A stretch of DNA of 64,000 bases from Bacillota bacterium (lineage in GTDB: Bacteria; Bacillota; Bacilli; Paenibacillales; NBRC-103111), in the NCBI GenBank assembly GCA_023393235.1, contig JAEWMH010000055.1, forward strand, positions 1 through 64,000, given 5' to 3'. The notes beneath the pieces were generated by a model. The model saw only the letters and a list, made by a program, of their open reading frames with translations, was not told where the DNA came from and did not search any database. Below, one piece after another: positions 35,704-44,428 of this stretch. Every line of letters begins with the position of its first letter. Positions within the stretch are counted from its first letter, which is position 1. Made by a program: the position numbers and the translations under genes.

Positions 35704-36342
35704 TTATGGGCGGATCCGGGACATATGCTGTACTTTATCGATTTCCATAACGCCGTTATTGATATAAGCAAACTCCATATACGTATCGCCGATGGCCCAC
35801 TCGTCCGGCGGGCGGCTAATGATCTGCGCAATGCGCAGCTGTGTCGGCTTCATATGGGAAGCGGTAATAATTGCCTTCTCGTTACCTTCCATTCCTGCAT
35901 GGGCCATTCCCCGAAGGGAACCCATGACATAAATATCCCCTGTGGCGCTTACCGTTCCGCCGGGGTTCACATCACCGATTAAGAGCAGGTTGCCTTCCAT
36001 ATGCAGCACCTGTCCGGAACGGACGATGCTTTTGACCAGATGAATGGGCTCTTCCGCCTTCTCCTGGGGTTGATCGTTCTCCGACTCAATGGACTGGATC
36101 AAGAGATTGCCCCGGGTGCCGATTATCTCCCGGATCTGCTCCTTCTCCTCATCGGTAACGGTTCGTTTGCCCAGCTTGACAAAAACGTGAATGAGCGGGC
36201 CGGTAAGGATGTTCTGATGTGTTTTCTCCAGCTTTGTAGTCAAATCCCCGATTACCGATTCAAACGGACAACTGTCATCGAGGAGAAACAGCAAGCCGTC
36301 CTTGACGCCTTTAATCCTGACCGGATGTTTGACTGCCGCCAT
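35704..36342 (-). CDS. minC: Septum site-determining protein MinC
   Basis: The 212-residue protein has a MinC-N domain (~1-100) and a beta-helical MinC-C domain with RSGQVLHMEGNLLLIGDVN and GDIYVMGSLRGMAHAG. It inhibits FtsZ assembly when bound to MinD. The ATG at 36342 with AGGAGGG 7 bp upstream is right. A longer reading would overlap mreD. Confidence 0.94.
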   Translation of the reverse strand: MAAVKHPVRIKGVKDGLLFLLDDSCPFESVIGDLTTKLEKTHQNILTGPLIHVFVKLGKRTVTDEEKEQIREIIGTRGNLLIQSIESENDQPQEKAEEPIHLVKSIVRSGQVLHMEGNLLLIGDVNPGGTVSATGDIYVMGSLRGMAHAGMEGNEKAIITASHMKPTQLRIAQIISRPPDEWAIGDTYMEFAYINNGVMEIDKVQHMSRIRP

Positions 36343-36406
36343 GCTTTTCCCTCCTGAACATACTCTTTCTGTCCGAGCGCCCCGATTTCCTGCCGCGGGA
36401 TGAAAA

Positions 36407-36940
36407 TTAATCCTCCTTGGGCTTCTGGGAAACCATATCCTCCAGCCATTTGCGCAGGGGAACATAAATGAGCAGCGCAAACAAGAGATTAATCAGGACG
36501 CTGGGCAGCATGATGTGGAAGAACATCCACTGCGGCGTATCCTTCGTCACTTGGAACAACCGGTACAGACTGTAGAGAATGCCTTCAAATAAAAAGTTAC
36601 CCATGGTGATGATGAACATGCTGAACAGAATATTGGGCCGTGACCGGGAGGAGGCCATGCCGCACACATAACCGATCACACCCATAGAAAAGGAATAGGC
36701 GCCGATCATCGTCGGGCCGTAATAGACAATATCATGGAGAAGGCCGAAGCCAAGCCCGTAAAACAGGGAAAGATGCCGGCTATAATATAATCCGATAAAC
36801 ATAATGACGACCAGCGTAAAATGGGTGGACACGGCCACATTCCCCTGCCACACGGAAGGGATAATCCATTTAAGCACGGTCCCCTCCAATAAAAACAAAC
36901 CCGTCACCAGCGCAAACAAGAGTCCCCGGTTCATCGCCAT
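36407..36940 (-). CDS. mreD: Rod shape-determining protein MreD
   Basis: The 177-residue protein has five or six membrane helices, with conserved FYGLGFGLLHDIVYYGPTMIGAYS. It is part of the elongasome. The ATG at 36940 overlaps the mreC stop (TGATG) and has GAGG before it. Confidence 0.9.
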   Translation of the reverse strand: MAMNRGLLFALVTGLFLLEGTVLKWIIPSVWQGNVAVSTHFTLVVIMFIGLYYSRHLSLFYGLGFGLLHDIVYYGPTMIGAYSFSMGVIGYVCGMASSRSRPNILFSMFIITMGNFLFEGILYSLYRLFQVTKDTPQWMFFHIMLPSVLINLLFALLIYVPLRKWLEDMVSQKPKED

Positions 36941-37830
36941 CACTCTACCTCAGGCACTTTCACAACCAGAACCTCGCGCAAATGGCGGAAGTCCGTCGCC
37001 TTGGGCTTGACGGTGGCCAGATAGTTAATGCCGAAATCACCGACACGCTTTTCGGAGACAACCCCGATTACCAGTCCCTTGGGAAAAATCTGGCCCAGCC
37101 CCGAGGTGACCACAACATCACCGGGCTCCAGTTTCATCTCGCTCCTCTGGTCGATCCGGGTCATGACCAAACCCTGCTCCTCATTGCTGTAATAGTCAAT
37201 GGTGCCGAACACCAGGTCTTCCTTCCCGAGCACGGTTGCGGAAATCCCCTTCTCCAGTTGGCGCTCCGCCGAACCGCCGGATTCCGCATTCATATCCACC
37301 AACAGCTGGACGCTGGAGGTAAAGTTGGAGACACGGGATACCCGGCCGATCAACCCCTCCACGGACATAACCGCCATATTCTCCTTAATGCCGTCCAATG
37401 AACCCAAGTTGATATTCACCGTATTGCTGTACGGATCGGGGCTGACGGAAACCACTTCCGCCACCATGTATTGGTAGTTATCGGCATTCTTCTGGCGTTC
37501 GGTAAATCCGAGAATCTCCTGGAGATGCTTGTTCTGCGCCTCCAGCATATTCAGCCGCATTGTATCCTGGGCATAGTGGGTCAAGGTTTTTTTGAGCTGC
37601 TTGTTTTCCTTGTAGGTGTTCTTCAGGTCCTCCACATCCCGAAAGAAACCCGCTGCATACCGAGCGGGCTTGTAGAGCCAACCTTGTGTCCATGCTACCG
37701 TATCCTTAATCACCCGTTCCGGCCAGGTCATTTCCGAGCGTCTGCTCAAGGTGAGCCCCATCAGCGCGATAAAGACCATCAAAGCCAGGAGCAGCGTGAG
37801 CAGCTTTTTATTCCCCAGCAATCGAAACAC
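36940..37830 (-). CDS. mreC: Rod shape-determining protein MreC
   Basis: The 296-residue protein has a membrane anchor (~8-27), a coiled coil (~65-115, KNTYKENKQLKKTL to KHLQEILGF) and an extracytoplasmic beta domain (VAEVVSVSPDPYSNTVNINLG). The start is GTG with GAGGG upstream. A 116-bp gap with a long hairpin separates it from mreB. Confidence 0.94.
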   Translation of the reverse strand: MFRLLGNKKLLTLLLALMVFIALMGLTLSRRSEMTWPERVIKDTVAWTQGWLYKPARYAAGFFRDVEDLKNTYKENKQLKKTLTHYAQDTMRLNMLEAQNKHLQEILGFTERQKNADNYQYMVAEVVSVSPDPYSNTVNINLGSLDGIKENMAVMSVEGLIGRVSRVSNFTSSVQLLVDMNAESGGSAERQLEKGISATVLGKEDLVFGTIDYYSNEEQGLVMTRIDQRSEMKLEPGDVVVTSGLGQIFPKGLVIGVVSEKRVGDFGINYLATVKPKATDFRHLREVLVVKVPEVE

Positions 37831-37855
37831 TTGTTACACCCTCATTCTGAAAATT

Positions 37856-37907
37856 CCCCGCAAAGTGAAGCTTGGGCTATGAAGCTGATACGGATTACTT
37901 TGCGGGG
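37856..37907. promoter_or_regulatory. Hairpin between mreB and mreC
   Basis: A perfect 11-bp inverted repeat CCCCGCAAAGT/ACTTTGCGGGG (37856-37866, 37897-37907) flanks a 30-nt loop in the only long gap inside the operon. Without a U-run it is more likely an mRNA processing or stability element than a terminator. Confidence 0.45.
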
Positions 37908-37946
37908 GCCCCGTAAGATCAAATTCCCGATTTTCCTATCTGCAAA

Positions 37947-38987
37947 TTAGCGTCTTCCCCGGTAAGCCGGACCCGATCTGGACTTGAACAGATGAATGTT
38001 CTCCAATGCCCGTCCGGTTCCGATGGCTACACAATCCAGCGGATTCTCCGCCACCAGCACCGGCATGCCGGTTTCCCGGGCCAGAAGCTTATCCAGGTTG
38101 CGCAGCAGCCCGCCGCCGCCGGTGAGCACAATCCCCCGGTCCATAATATCCGCAGCCAGCTCGGGCGGACATTTCTCCAGGGTCACCTTCACGGCTTCCA
38201 CGATGCTGTTCACCGTATCTGCCAGGGCGTCGGCTACCTCCAGGGAGGTGACCGCAATGGTCTTCGGCAGGCCGCTGACCAGATCCCGGCCGCGGATTTC
38301 CATAGACTCGGCATGATCCCCCGTCAGGGCCGAACCGATCTCCAGCTTCATCTGCTCAGCGGTACGTTCACCGATGGCCAGATTATAGGTCCGTTTGATG
38401 TACTGGATGATGGCGTCATCCATTTCGTCCCCGGCAATCCGGATGGACCGGGAGGTGACGATGCCGCCCAGCGAAATAACGGCTACCTCCGTGGTGCCGC
38501 CGCCAATGTCCACGACCATGCTGCCGGTGGGCTCCCATACGGGAAGATCTGCTCCGATGGCCGCTGCGAAGGGCTCCTCAATGGTATACGCTTCGCGGGC
38601 TCCGGCCTGCTTAGTTGCATCCTCTACGGCGCGCTTCTCCACGGCGGTAATGCCGGAGGGCACGCACACCATCACGTTGGGGTGGCGCTGGAACAGAACC
38701 CGCTGCTTCTGGGCCTGACGGATAAAATACTTGATCATCGTAGCCGTTGTTTCAAAATCAGCAATGACCCCGTCCTTCATGGGGCGCACCGCCCGGATAT
38801 TGCCGGGGGTACGGCCGATCATCATCTTGGCGGAGTTGCCTACCGCCACAATCGCTTTATTGGAGGTATCGGTGCGCTGGGCTACCACGGAGGGCTCCCG
38901 GACGACAATTCCTTTTCCTTTTACATACACGAGGGTGTTTGCTGTCCCCAAATCAATTCCTAAATCCTTCGTAAAGCCGCCAAACAT
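37947..38987 (-). CDS. mreB: Rod shape-determining actin MreB
   Basis: The 346-residue actin-fold ATPase has phosphate loops DLGIDLGTANTLVYVKG and VVDIGGGTTEVAVISLGG, and the adenosine motif VLTGGGGLLRNLDKLL. It organises lateral wall synthesis. The ATG at 38987 with AAGGGAG upstream matches the MFGGFTKDLG start. The upstream ATG adds 14 non-homologous residues. First gene of mreB-mreC-mreD-minC-minD-rodA. Confidence 0.97.
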   Translation of the reverse strand: MFGGFTKDLGIDLGTANTLVYVKGKGIVVREPSVVAQRTDTSNKAIVAVGNSAKMMIGRTPGNIRAVRPMKDGVIADFETTATMIKYFIRQAQKQRVLFQRHPNVMVCVPSGITAVEKRAVEDATKQAGAREAYTIEEPFAAAIGADLPVWEPTGSMVVDIGGGTTEVAVISLGGIVTSRSIRIAGDEMDDAIIQYIKRTYNLAIGERTAEQMKLEIGSALTGDHAESMEIRGRDLVSGLPKTIAVTSLEVADALADTVNSIVEAVKVTLEKCPPELAADIMDRGIVLTGGGGLLRNLDKLLARETGMPVLVAENPLDCVAIGTGRALENIHLFKSRSGPAYRGRR

Positions 38988-39441
38988 GGCACGCTCTCCC
39001 TTCACTGGCCAATTATCGGTTTCATCCAAGCCTTTTTTTGCAGATCAAGCTTCTGCGTTCCCGAGACGGGCTGCGCTTACCCCTGCCCCTCCAGGGTGAT
39101 TCCTTTTAGACGGGCAACATGCTGCTTTGGTTTAAGCGGTCCGGTCTCTTCATGAAACCTTTCGTATCCGCCGGTCCGTTAGGGTCCGTGCGGAGGTGAA
39201 AAAACTTCAACCGCCCAACGCCGGCGGCTTCTATATCTGCTCCCCGGAGCGCAGGCTTCCACACTTCCAGCCGCCACCGGTTCAGGAAAATTTGATATTC
39301 AAATTTTATTATATAAAAAAGTCAACGACCGATGCAATTCAGCGATGAACGTTCCTCTTTTAAGCGATGAGGGTACGTCCTTAGAGGTAGACTTTTATGC
39401 CGAATCAGGCTGGTTTGTTACCTTTGCGCCCCGGTCGCCCC

Positions 39442-39628
39442 TGTAACGGAACTCAGCGACTCTTACAGGCTTAAAACTGGCTGTTTCCCCCGCTAACGGA
39501 ACTCAGGAGCTCTTACAGGGCTTTTGGCCACCTTTGCACACGTAAATCCGGCGCTAACGGTCGCTCAGTTCCGTTAAAACTTCAAACCATCCAAATTCAG
39601 CGTCTAAGCGTCATTTAGTTCCGTTACG
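39442..39628. repeat. Tetrad repeat array T4
   Basis: Forward units TAACGGAACTCAG start at 39444 and 39494. Inverted units ending TTCCGTTA lie with CCGTTA at 39571 and 39621. Both spacings are exactly 50 bp. The array lies between radC and mreB. The remainder of 38988-39678 is AT-rich around 39290-39330 (possible mreB promoter region) and otherwise without a credible gene. Confidence 0.88.
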
Positions 39629-39678
39629 CCCCACCGCGGCTTTAACCGCCGAGCAACCATCATACGGCTAAGGTGCGC

Positions 39679-40368
39679 TCACATCAAACCCCGTTCCTTC
39701 ATACTCAGAAAGGTGCCGTCGCCGATCACCAAATGATCCAGCACATCGATGCCTATGATCTCCCCGGCCTCCATCAGCCGCTGAGTCAGCTCAATGTCCT
39801 CATGGCTGGGTGTAGGATCGCCGCTGGGATGATTATGCGCACATAGAATAGAAGCGCTGCTCCGCTGGATGGCCGACCGGAATACCTCCCGGGGATGCAC
39901 CACCGTCGCATTGAGGCTGCCCATTGAAATGGTCTCGCGCCCGATCACATGATTCTTCGTATTCAGAAACAGGCACACAAAATGCTCCTTGTCCAAATAC
40001 CGCAAATCCTCCATCAGAAGCTCCGCGGCATCACCCGGGTTGCGGATGGTATACCGTTCCTCCGGCGCCGAGCGGGACAATCTTCTGCCCAGCTCTACTC
40101 CCGCCTGAATCTGCATGGCTTTGGCGGGACCAACACCCTTAATGGCCGTCAGTTGTTCGATGCGCATTTCATTCAAGCCTTTCAAGCTTCCCGCCTCCCG
40201 GAGCACCCGTTCAGCCAGCCGGACCACCGACTCCGCCACCGTACCTGTACGCAGCAGAATTGCCAGAAGCTCCGCATTGCTTAATGCCTGCACCCCATAA
40301 TGGAGCATCCGCTCCCGGGGCCGTTCCCCTGCAGGCGTATCCCGCAGAATCATATCTAAAGAACCCAT
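39679..40368 (-). CDS. radC: RadC/JAB domain protein
   Basis: The 229-residue protein has an N-terminal helix-hairpin-helix part (IEQLTAIKGVGPAKAMQIQA) and the C-terminal JAMM metal motif HNHPSGDPTPSHED. It is usually found beside mreB in Firmicutes. Despite the name, a repair role is not established. AGAGGAG precedes the ATG. Confidence 0.95.
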   Translation of the reverse strand: MGSLDMILRDTPAGERPRERMLHYGVQALSNAELLAILLRTGTVAESVVRLAERVLREAGSLKGLNEMRIEQLTAIKGVGPAKAMQIQAGVELGRRLSRSAPEERYTIRNPGDAAELLMEDLRYLDKEHFVCLFLNTKNHVIGRETISMGSLNATVVHPREVFRSAIQRSSASILCAHNHPSGDPTPSHEDIELTQRLMEAGEIIGIDVLDHLVIGDGTFLSMKERGLM

Positions 40369-40503
40369 TGTCCCACTCCTCTAATGATAATAGGGACACG
40401 GGTTCTTCCCGATGCCGCATGACAAGCACATGCAGAATTCATTATAGCACGTTTTGGCAGCAAAAACCGCGTCTTCCAAAAAAGAAGGGAGCCCTTTCCA
40501 TCC

Positions 40504-40830
40504 CTACTTTCTGGCGATCCGCTGCCTGACGGTGGAAACCATATGCTCCGCTGCCGCAACCGGATGGTACAGCATAATCCGAGGGCCGGAATAACGCATA
40601 ACCGTCCTGATTTGTGCCCGCATTTCCTTGTTATAACAATGGATGGGGCAATGTTTGCAGAACGGCTTCTCCTCACCGAACCGGCAATGCTCCAGCCGCT
40701 TCCCCGCATATTCCAAAAGCGCCGCACATTCGGAGCAAAGCTGCCCCTTGGCGTGCCTGCTCCCCCGGCAGTAGATGGCAATCATTTTATGTACAATCTC
40801 TTTTTCCTTGGCAATTTGGGTTTTGGGCAT
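40504..40830 (-). CDS. YgbA-family (nitrosative-stress) Cys-rich protein
   Basis: The 108-residue protein matches the family annotated as nitrous-oxide-stimulated promoter (E. coli YgbA). It has CRGSRHAKG, CSEC, CRFGEEKPFCKHCPIHCYN and RYSGPRIMLYHP. Seven Cys residues suggest an Fe-S or zinc centre. In E. coli the gene is in the NsrR regulon. Role here unknown. The gene stands alone, and a weak AGGGA/TCCCT hairpin with a T-run lies at the 3' end (~40477-40503). Confidence 0.8.
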   Translation of the reverse strand: MPKTQIAKEKEIVHKMIAIYCRGSRHAKGQLCSECAALLEYAGKRLEHCRFGEEKPFCKHCPIHCYNKEMRAQIRTVMRYSGPRIMLYHPVAAAEHMVSTVRQRIARK

Positions 40831-41090
40831 CTGAAAGAAACCTTTCCTACACGATGATAGATTACAGCCAGTGAACTACAGACATTTTATCATCAAATTG
40901 GTTTTATTTCACCGCGCTCCAGCCGTCCCCCAATCAAGGAACTGTATGTGAGCCAGCAGTTAAAAAACAGCCCTGCCGCGGATAGGCACCCTCCCTGGGA
41001 TATAATGAAATTTGAAGAACTTCATGCGGCTTTGTAACTTTTCCGGACTTGGAGCAACCAATAGGAGGAGTGAGAAGCCCGAGAGGATGA

Positions 41091-41609
41091 ATGGCATTGC
41101 AAAGCTTCCATCAGCTGTATACGGATTACCGCAAGGATGTGTTCTACTTCCTGCTCCGGCTGTCCGGATATGAGCAGGAATGGGCGGAGGAAATGACCCA
41201 AGAAACCTTTTATCAGGCCATCAAATCCTTTGCCAAATTCAGAGGCGAGTGCCAGGTGAAAACATGGCTGCTTCAGATCGCCAAGAATGTGTTTTATCAA
41301 GAGGTCCGGAAAAAACAGCGCGGCAGAAGCCTGTTGCGCTCTATCCTTTTTAATCTGGAGAGAAGTGAGCCTGTTTCCTTGCATCAGCAAGTGGAGAACA
41401 AAGAGAAGCTCGCGGCAGTTCTCAAGGTTCTGGATACCTTTGATTCCAGGACAAGGGATGTGATGCTCTACCGCTTTTATTCCGATTTAAGCTATGCGCA
41501 GATTTCTGCAATGTTGAAAATAAGCGAAAGCTCAGCTAAGGTCATTTTTTTCCGGGGCAAACATGCTCTTCAATCAAAATTACGGGAGGTATACGGATAT
41601 GAAATATGA
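41091..41609 (+). CDS. ECF-type RNA polymerase sigma factor
   Basis: The 172-residue protein has region 2 (~8-75, with YRKDVFYFLLRLSGYEQEWAEEMTQETF and KTWLLQIAKN) and region 4 (~110-165, LSYAQISAMLKISESSAKVIFFRG). There is no region 3, as in ECF factors. It overlaps the following anti-sigma gene by 11 bp. Likely autoregulated, but I could not find a clear ECF promoter upstream. Confidence 0.92.
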   Translation: MALQSFHQLYTDYRKDVFYFLLRLSGYEQEWAEEMTQETFYQAIKSFAKFRGECQVKTWLLQIAKNVFYQEVRKKQRGRSLLRSILFNLERSEPVSLHQQVENKEKLAAVLKVLDTFDSRTRDVMLYRFYSDLSYAQISAMLKISESSAKVIFFRGKHALQSKLREVYGYEI

Positions 41610-42420
41610 TTGTGAACTGATCAGGGATCTGCTGCCCCTCGTGCAGGATGAGATGGCCAGTCCGGCCAGCAAGGCCGCTGTTGCGCAGCATATGGAGGTC
41701 TGTGAAGCATGCAGGGTTTGGTATGAAGGGATGAAGAAGGGAACGGAGCAGAATAAGGAGATTGACGGGACGGAAGTGACCGATCAGTATAAGTCCCTTG
41801 CCAGAAGGCTTCGTTTCCGCAAAATGCTGACTTCGGTGGGGATGGTTTGTCTGGTGGGTTTGGTGATGATCACTTCCATTGCATACACCCAGGGATTGCG
41901 CTTCAATGCACAACAAGCTGCCGGAACCAGCCGTTACGTGGACGAACAATCCACCCTGCTGGGAGAGGTGGAGGTGGGAGCGTACAAGGTTTTTTTCTAT
42001 GAAAATGAAGACAAATACCGCACCGTCCTGACGAAGGAATCCTTCGGCCTCTGGAAAAACAGCAGCTCCTCCTGGGCCAACAAAACCGAGGACCAAGTGA
42101 AGCTGGTGGGCTGGAGCAGTGTAGGAGAAGGAAGGAACGGCCAAGGTGTGACGGCCATTCCCGTGCAAAGCCTTGACCCACAGGTTGCCTATATTGAAAT
42201 GGGACCGGAAAAGAAGCGGCAAAAACGTGATGCAGCCTTTGGTGAAACCGCCATATTTGCCTGGGACAGCCCGATCCGATGGAATGATCTAAACGGTATC
42301 GCCTATTCCGGCGACGGCAACCCCTTGTATAAACTGGGCTATGATACGGCGAATCCTTCTATTCGCACCGTTGAATTAAGGTGGCTTGCCGTCACCCCGG
42401 CAAATCATGCCTCCCATTAA
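41599..42420 (+). CDS. Membrane anti-sigma factor with zinc-finger domain
   Basis: The 273-residue protein has the N-terminal zf-HC2 pattern CELIRDLLPLV with HMEVCEACRVW (His-x3-Cys-x2-Cys), one membrane helix (~77-97) and an extracytoplasmic sensor domain. It presumably holds the upstream sigma factor until a surface signal arrives. The ATG at 41599 with GGGAGG upstream was chosen. Its stop codon overlaps that of the convergent MFS gene by 3 bp. Confidence 0.88.
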   Translation: MKYDCELIRDLLPLVQDEMASPASKAAVAQHMEVCEACRVWYEGMKKGTEQNKEIDGTEVTDQYKSLARRLRFRKMLTSVGMVCLVGLVMITSIAYTQGLRFNAQQAAGTSRYVDEQSTLLGEVEVGAYKVFFYENEDKYRTVLTKESFGLWKNSSSSWANKTEDQVKLVGWSSVGEGRNGQGVTAIPVQSLDPQVAYIEMGPEKKRQKRDAAFGETAIFAWDSPIRWNDLNGIAYSGDGNPLYKLGYDTANPSIRTVELRWLAVTPANHASH

Positions 42421-43607
42421 GAGGCGAAACGTAAACGCAGTGCCACCATGGCAGCCACAATCAGAATGAGACCGGAAAGCATATAAACGAAGATAAGCGA
42501 GCTTTGGGCCACCAGCATACCGGAAAGAGCCGTGCCGATCAGGGTGCAGCCGGTAAATACAGGAGTAATAAGACCATTAATCCGTCCGATATATTCGGCT
42601 TGCACCAAAGTCAGCATATACGTGCCGATGACGGTCTGCGTCAAAGCCAGAAACAGTCCGGTGACCAGCCGCATCCCTCCTGTCAGCACAGGCCAGACCG
42701 ACCATACTTCAATCATCGTGCCCGCTCCCAACAAAAGCAAACCGGCAAACACCACACCTCTGCCCTTCAAACGGCCAGATAGGCTGGCGGCGACGATGGC
42801 CCCGATCAAGAGGCCCAAGCCCGACAACGCGGTAAACCATTGCAGATCCGCTTCCGCCAAACCCAGCCGTTGGGTAACCAGAAAGATGTCCAGCGGAGCG
42901 GTCAAGCCGGCTCCCAAAGCAAGAACGCCAAACATCACCAGCAGGACCTTCAGGTTCGCCTGTTTCCGCATATAGCCGAGCCCTTCGCCAAAATCCCTGA
43001 TTAACGTTTGCACGGAAAGCCTCTCCATGGAACGCGGCGAATCCGGCAGGAACAGCAATAAGCAAGCGGATAGGGCAAAGATAACCAGCAGGCTGCTCAG
43101 GGAAACCATTACACCGAAGGTGTAATAAACAAAGGTGCCGAGGATGGGACCCAGAATGATAAACAGCGAGCTAACCATCTGGATCATCGCGATGGCAGCC
43201 GTTAATTCCTTTTCGGGGACATGGGTTTTCAGCAGCTTGGATGAAGAAGGCTGGGAGAACTGGGACACAATCGCGGAAATCACCGTCACCACAAAAACCG
43301 CCTGCCAATATCCCCATGCCACTACGAGTAAAATCGGCACAATGGAGAAAAAGCTTAGAATATCGCCCCAGATCATGGTGCGTTTGGGGCGCCACCGGTC
43401 AGCCAGTACACCTCCCACCAGGGAAAACAAAAAAATCGGCGCATATTCCGCAACCGTCAGCAAGGACACCGCCACCGGATCGCCTTGTGTCTGCTGCACG
43501 ACGTAATACAGCAAAGCCATATTTCGTACCCAAATACCAACTTGCTGCAATAGATCTGAAGCCATCACCAGCAGGAATACCCGATTTTGCAACAAACCTT
43601 TCATCAT
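42417..43607 (-). CDS. MFS exporter
   Basis: The 396-residue protein has 12 membrane helices, and the loop 2-3 motif GGVLADRWRPKRTM is clear. It resembles the MFS_3 / macrolide-efflux (MefA, EntS-like) group. It lies downstream of a TetR gene with a matching operator just before its ATG, so drug or toxicant induction is likely. Substrate unknown. GGAGGGG precedes the ATG. Confidence 0.88.
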   Translation of the reverse strand: MMKGLLQNRVFLLVMASDLLQQVGIWVRNMALLYYVVQQTQGDPVAVSLLTVAEYAPIFLFSLVGGVLADRWRPKRTMIWGDILSFFSIVPILLVVAWGYWQAVFVVTVISAIVSQFSQPSSSKLLKTHVPEKELTAAIAMIQMVSSLFIILGPILGTFVYYTFGVMVSLSSLLVIFALSACLLLFLPDSPRSMERLSVQTLIRDFGEGLGYMRKQANLKVLLVMFGVLALGAGLTAPLDIFLVTQRLGLAEADLQWFTALSGLGLLIGAIVAASLSGRLKGRGVVFAGLLLLGAGTMIEVWSVWPVLTGGMRLVTGLFLALTQTVIGTYMLTLVQAEYIGRINGLITPVFTGCTLIGTALSGMLVAQSSLIFVYMLSGLILIVAAMVALRLRFAS

Positions 43608-43616
43608 AGCCCCTCC

Positions 43617-43645
43617 TTTATATAAACTGACCGTTCGGTTTACAA
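43617..43645 (-). promoter_or_regulatory. Candidate promoter and TetR operator before the MFS gene
   Basis: The operator AAACTGACCGTTCGGTTTA (43624-43642) differs at only two positions from the one before tetR (44338-44356). On the minus strand a TTGTAA -35 (43640-43645) and TATAAA -10 (43617-43622) have 17-bp spacing, with the operator core as spacer. Initiation would fall almost at the ATG, leaving the ribosome site untranscribed, so read-through from tetR may be the main source of mRNA. Confidence 0.6.
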
Positions 43646-43659
43646 GTGACAGAAATGAA

Positions 43660-43703
43660 GGAGCCTGCCCGGTATAAGGATTCTTCTGCTCGGCCAGGCT
43701 CCG
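43660..43703 (-). terminator. Hairpin between tetR and the MFS gene
   Basis: GGAGCCTG and CAGGCTCC form an 8-bp perfect stem, with further inner pairing, about 30 bp after the tetR stop. The following T-run is weak (TTCATTTC), so termination would be partial. Confidence 0.4.
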
Positions 43704-43732
43704 CTAGGGTGTGTATGCAAACAAGGCCTAGT

Positions 43733-44320
43733 TCATCGGCTCTTAATTCCGTTCAACAACACATTCACCGCTTCTTGCGTATGCTTCTCCCTCTCTTCTT
43801 GGGGGAACAGCTTTGGGTAGACCAACATTCCGCTAAGCATGGTGGTGAATAAAACAGCCAACCCTCTGGGGTCCACCTCAGCGAAAACCTGCTGCTCCAT
43901 CCCTTCCCGGAAGATCTCCGTAAATACGTCGATCTGCACCATTGAAATCTCTACCAGCCGGTCATACACACCCTGGTAACCCTCCTGAATATTCATGGAG
44001 AATTCTTCGGCCACCTTCGTCAGAGGGCTCTGGAAGCTGTTCACATAATGCAGGCTTGCTCCCATCAGTCTGCTTCCGACATCCGGGAATTGGGGGCGGA
44101 TTCCTGCCCACTCCTCTACCCATTCACGGTTTATCTTTTCAACCATACTCACGAACAAATCATCTTTGCTGGAAAAATGATAATAAATGCTGCCTTTGCT
44201 GACCCCGGTGTGTTTTACAATATCCTCCATCGAGGTGGCGGCGAAGCCCTTCTGCACAAATAGCTCCAACGCCTTGTCTAGAATCATGCTCCGCTTTTCC
44301 GAGCCTTTGGAAGTGCTCAT
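43733..44320 (-). CDS. TetR/AcrR family repressor
   Basis: The 195-residue protein has an N-terminal helix-turn-helix (~12-58, MEDIVKHTGVSKGSIYYHFSSKDDLF) and a variable ligand-binding C-terminal domain. The matching operators before its own gene and before the MFS gene indicate autorepression and control of the exporter. GGGAGG precedes the ATG. Confidence 0.93.
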   Translation of the reverse strand: MSTSKGSEKRSMILDKALELFVQKGFAATSMEDIVKHTGVSKGSIYYHFSSKDDLFVSMVEKINREWVEEWAGIRPQFPDVGSRLMGASLHYVNSFQSPLTKVAEEFSMNIQEGYQGVYDRLVEISMVQIDVFTEIFREGMEQQVFAEVDPRGLAVLFTTMLSGMLVYPKLFPQEEREKHTQEAVNVLLNGIKSR

Positions 44321-44337
44321 GTCATTCCTCCCACAAA

Positions 44338-44356
44338 AAACCGACCGTTTGGTTTA
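44338..44356. promoter_or_regulatory. TetR operator upstream of tetR
   Basis: AAACCGACCGTTTGGTTTA is a near-palindrome of QacR/AcrR type. It covers the predicted start point of the tetR promoter and matches the second site at 43624-43642. Confidence 0.75.
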
Positions 44357-44385
44357 ATTATAAGGGTTATTGGACGCATAAACAA
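44357..44385 (-). promoter_or_regulatory. tetR promoter
   Basis: On the minus strand TTGTTT (44380-44385), a 17-bp spacer and a perfect TATAAT (44357-44362) abut the operator, as expected for an autorepressed gene. Confidence 0.65.
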
Positions 44386-44428
44386 GTGGGTTTGATGGAA
44401 AGTCGATATATGGAGCGGACGGTCCTCT

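Noticed and set aside
39290..39330. mreB promoter at the AT-rich stretch
   Set aside because: TTGACT and TATAAT-like boxes are present on the minus strand but with wrong spacing (6 bp), so no defined promoter is listed.
41001..41060. ECF-type autoregulatory promoter before the sigma gene
   Set aside because: TGTAAC near 41034 lacks a partner CGT-type -10 at the right distance; a TATAAT at 41001 lacks a -35.
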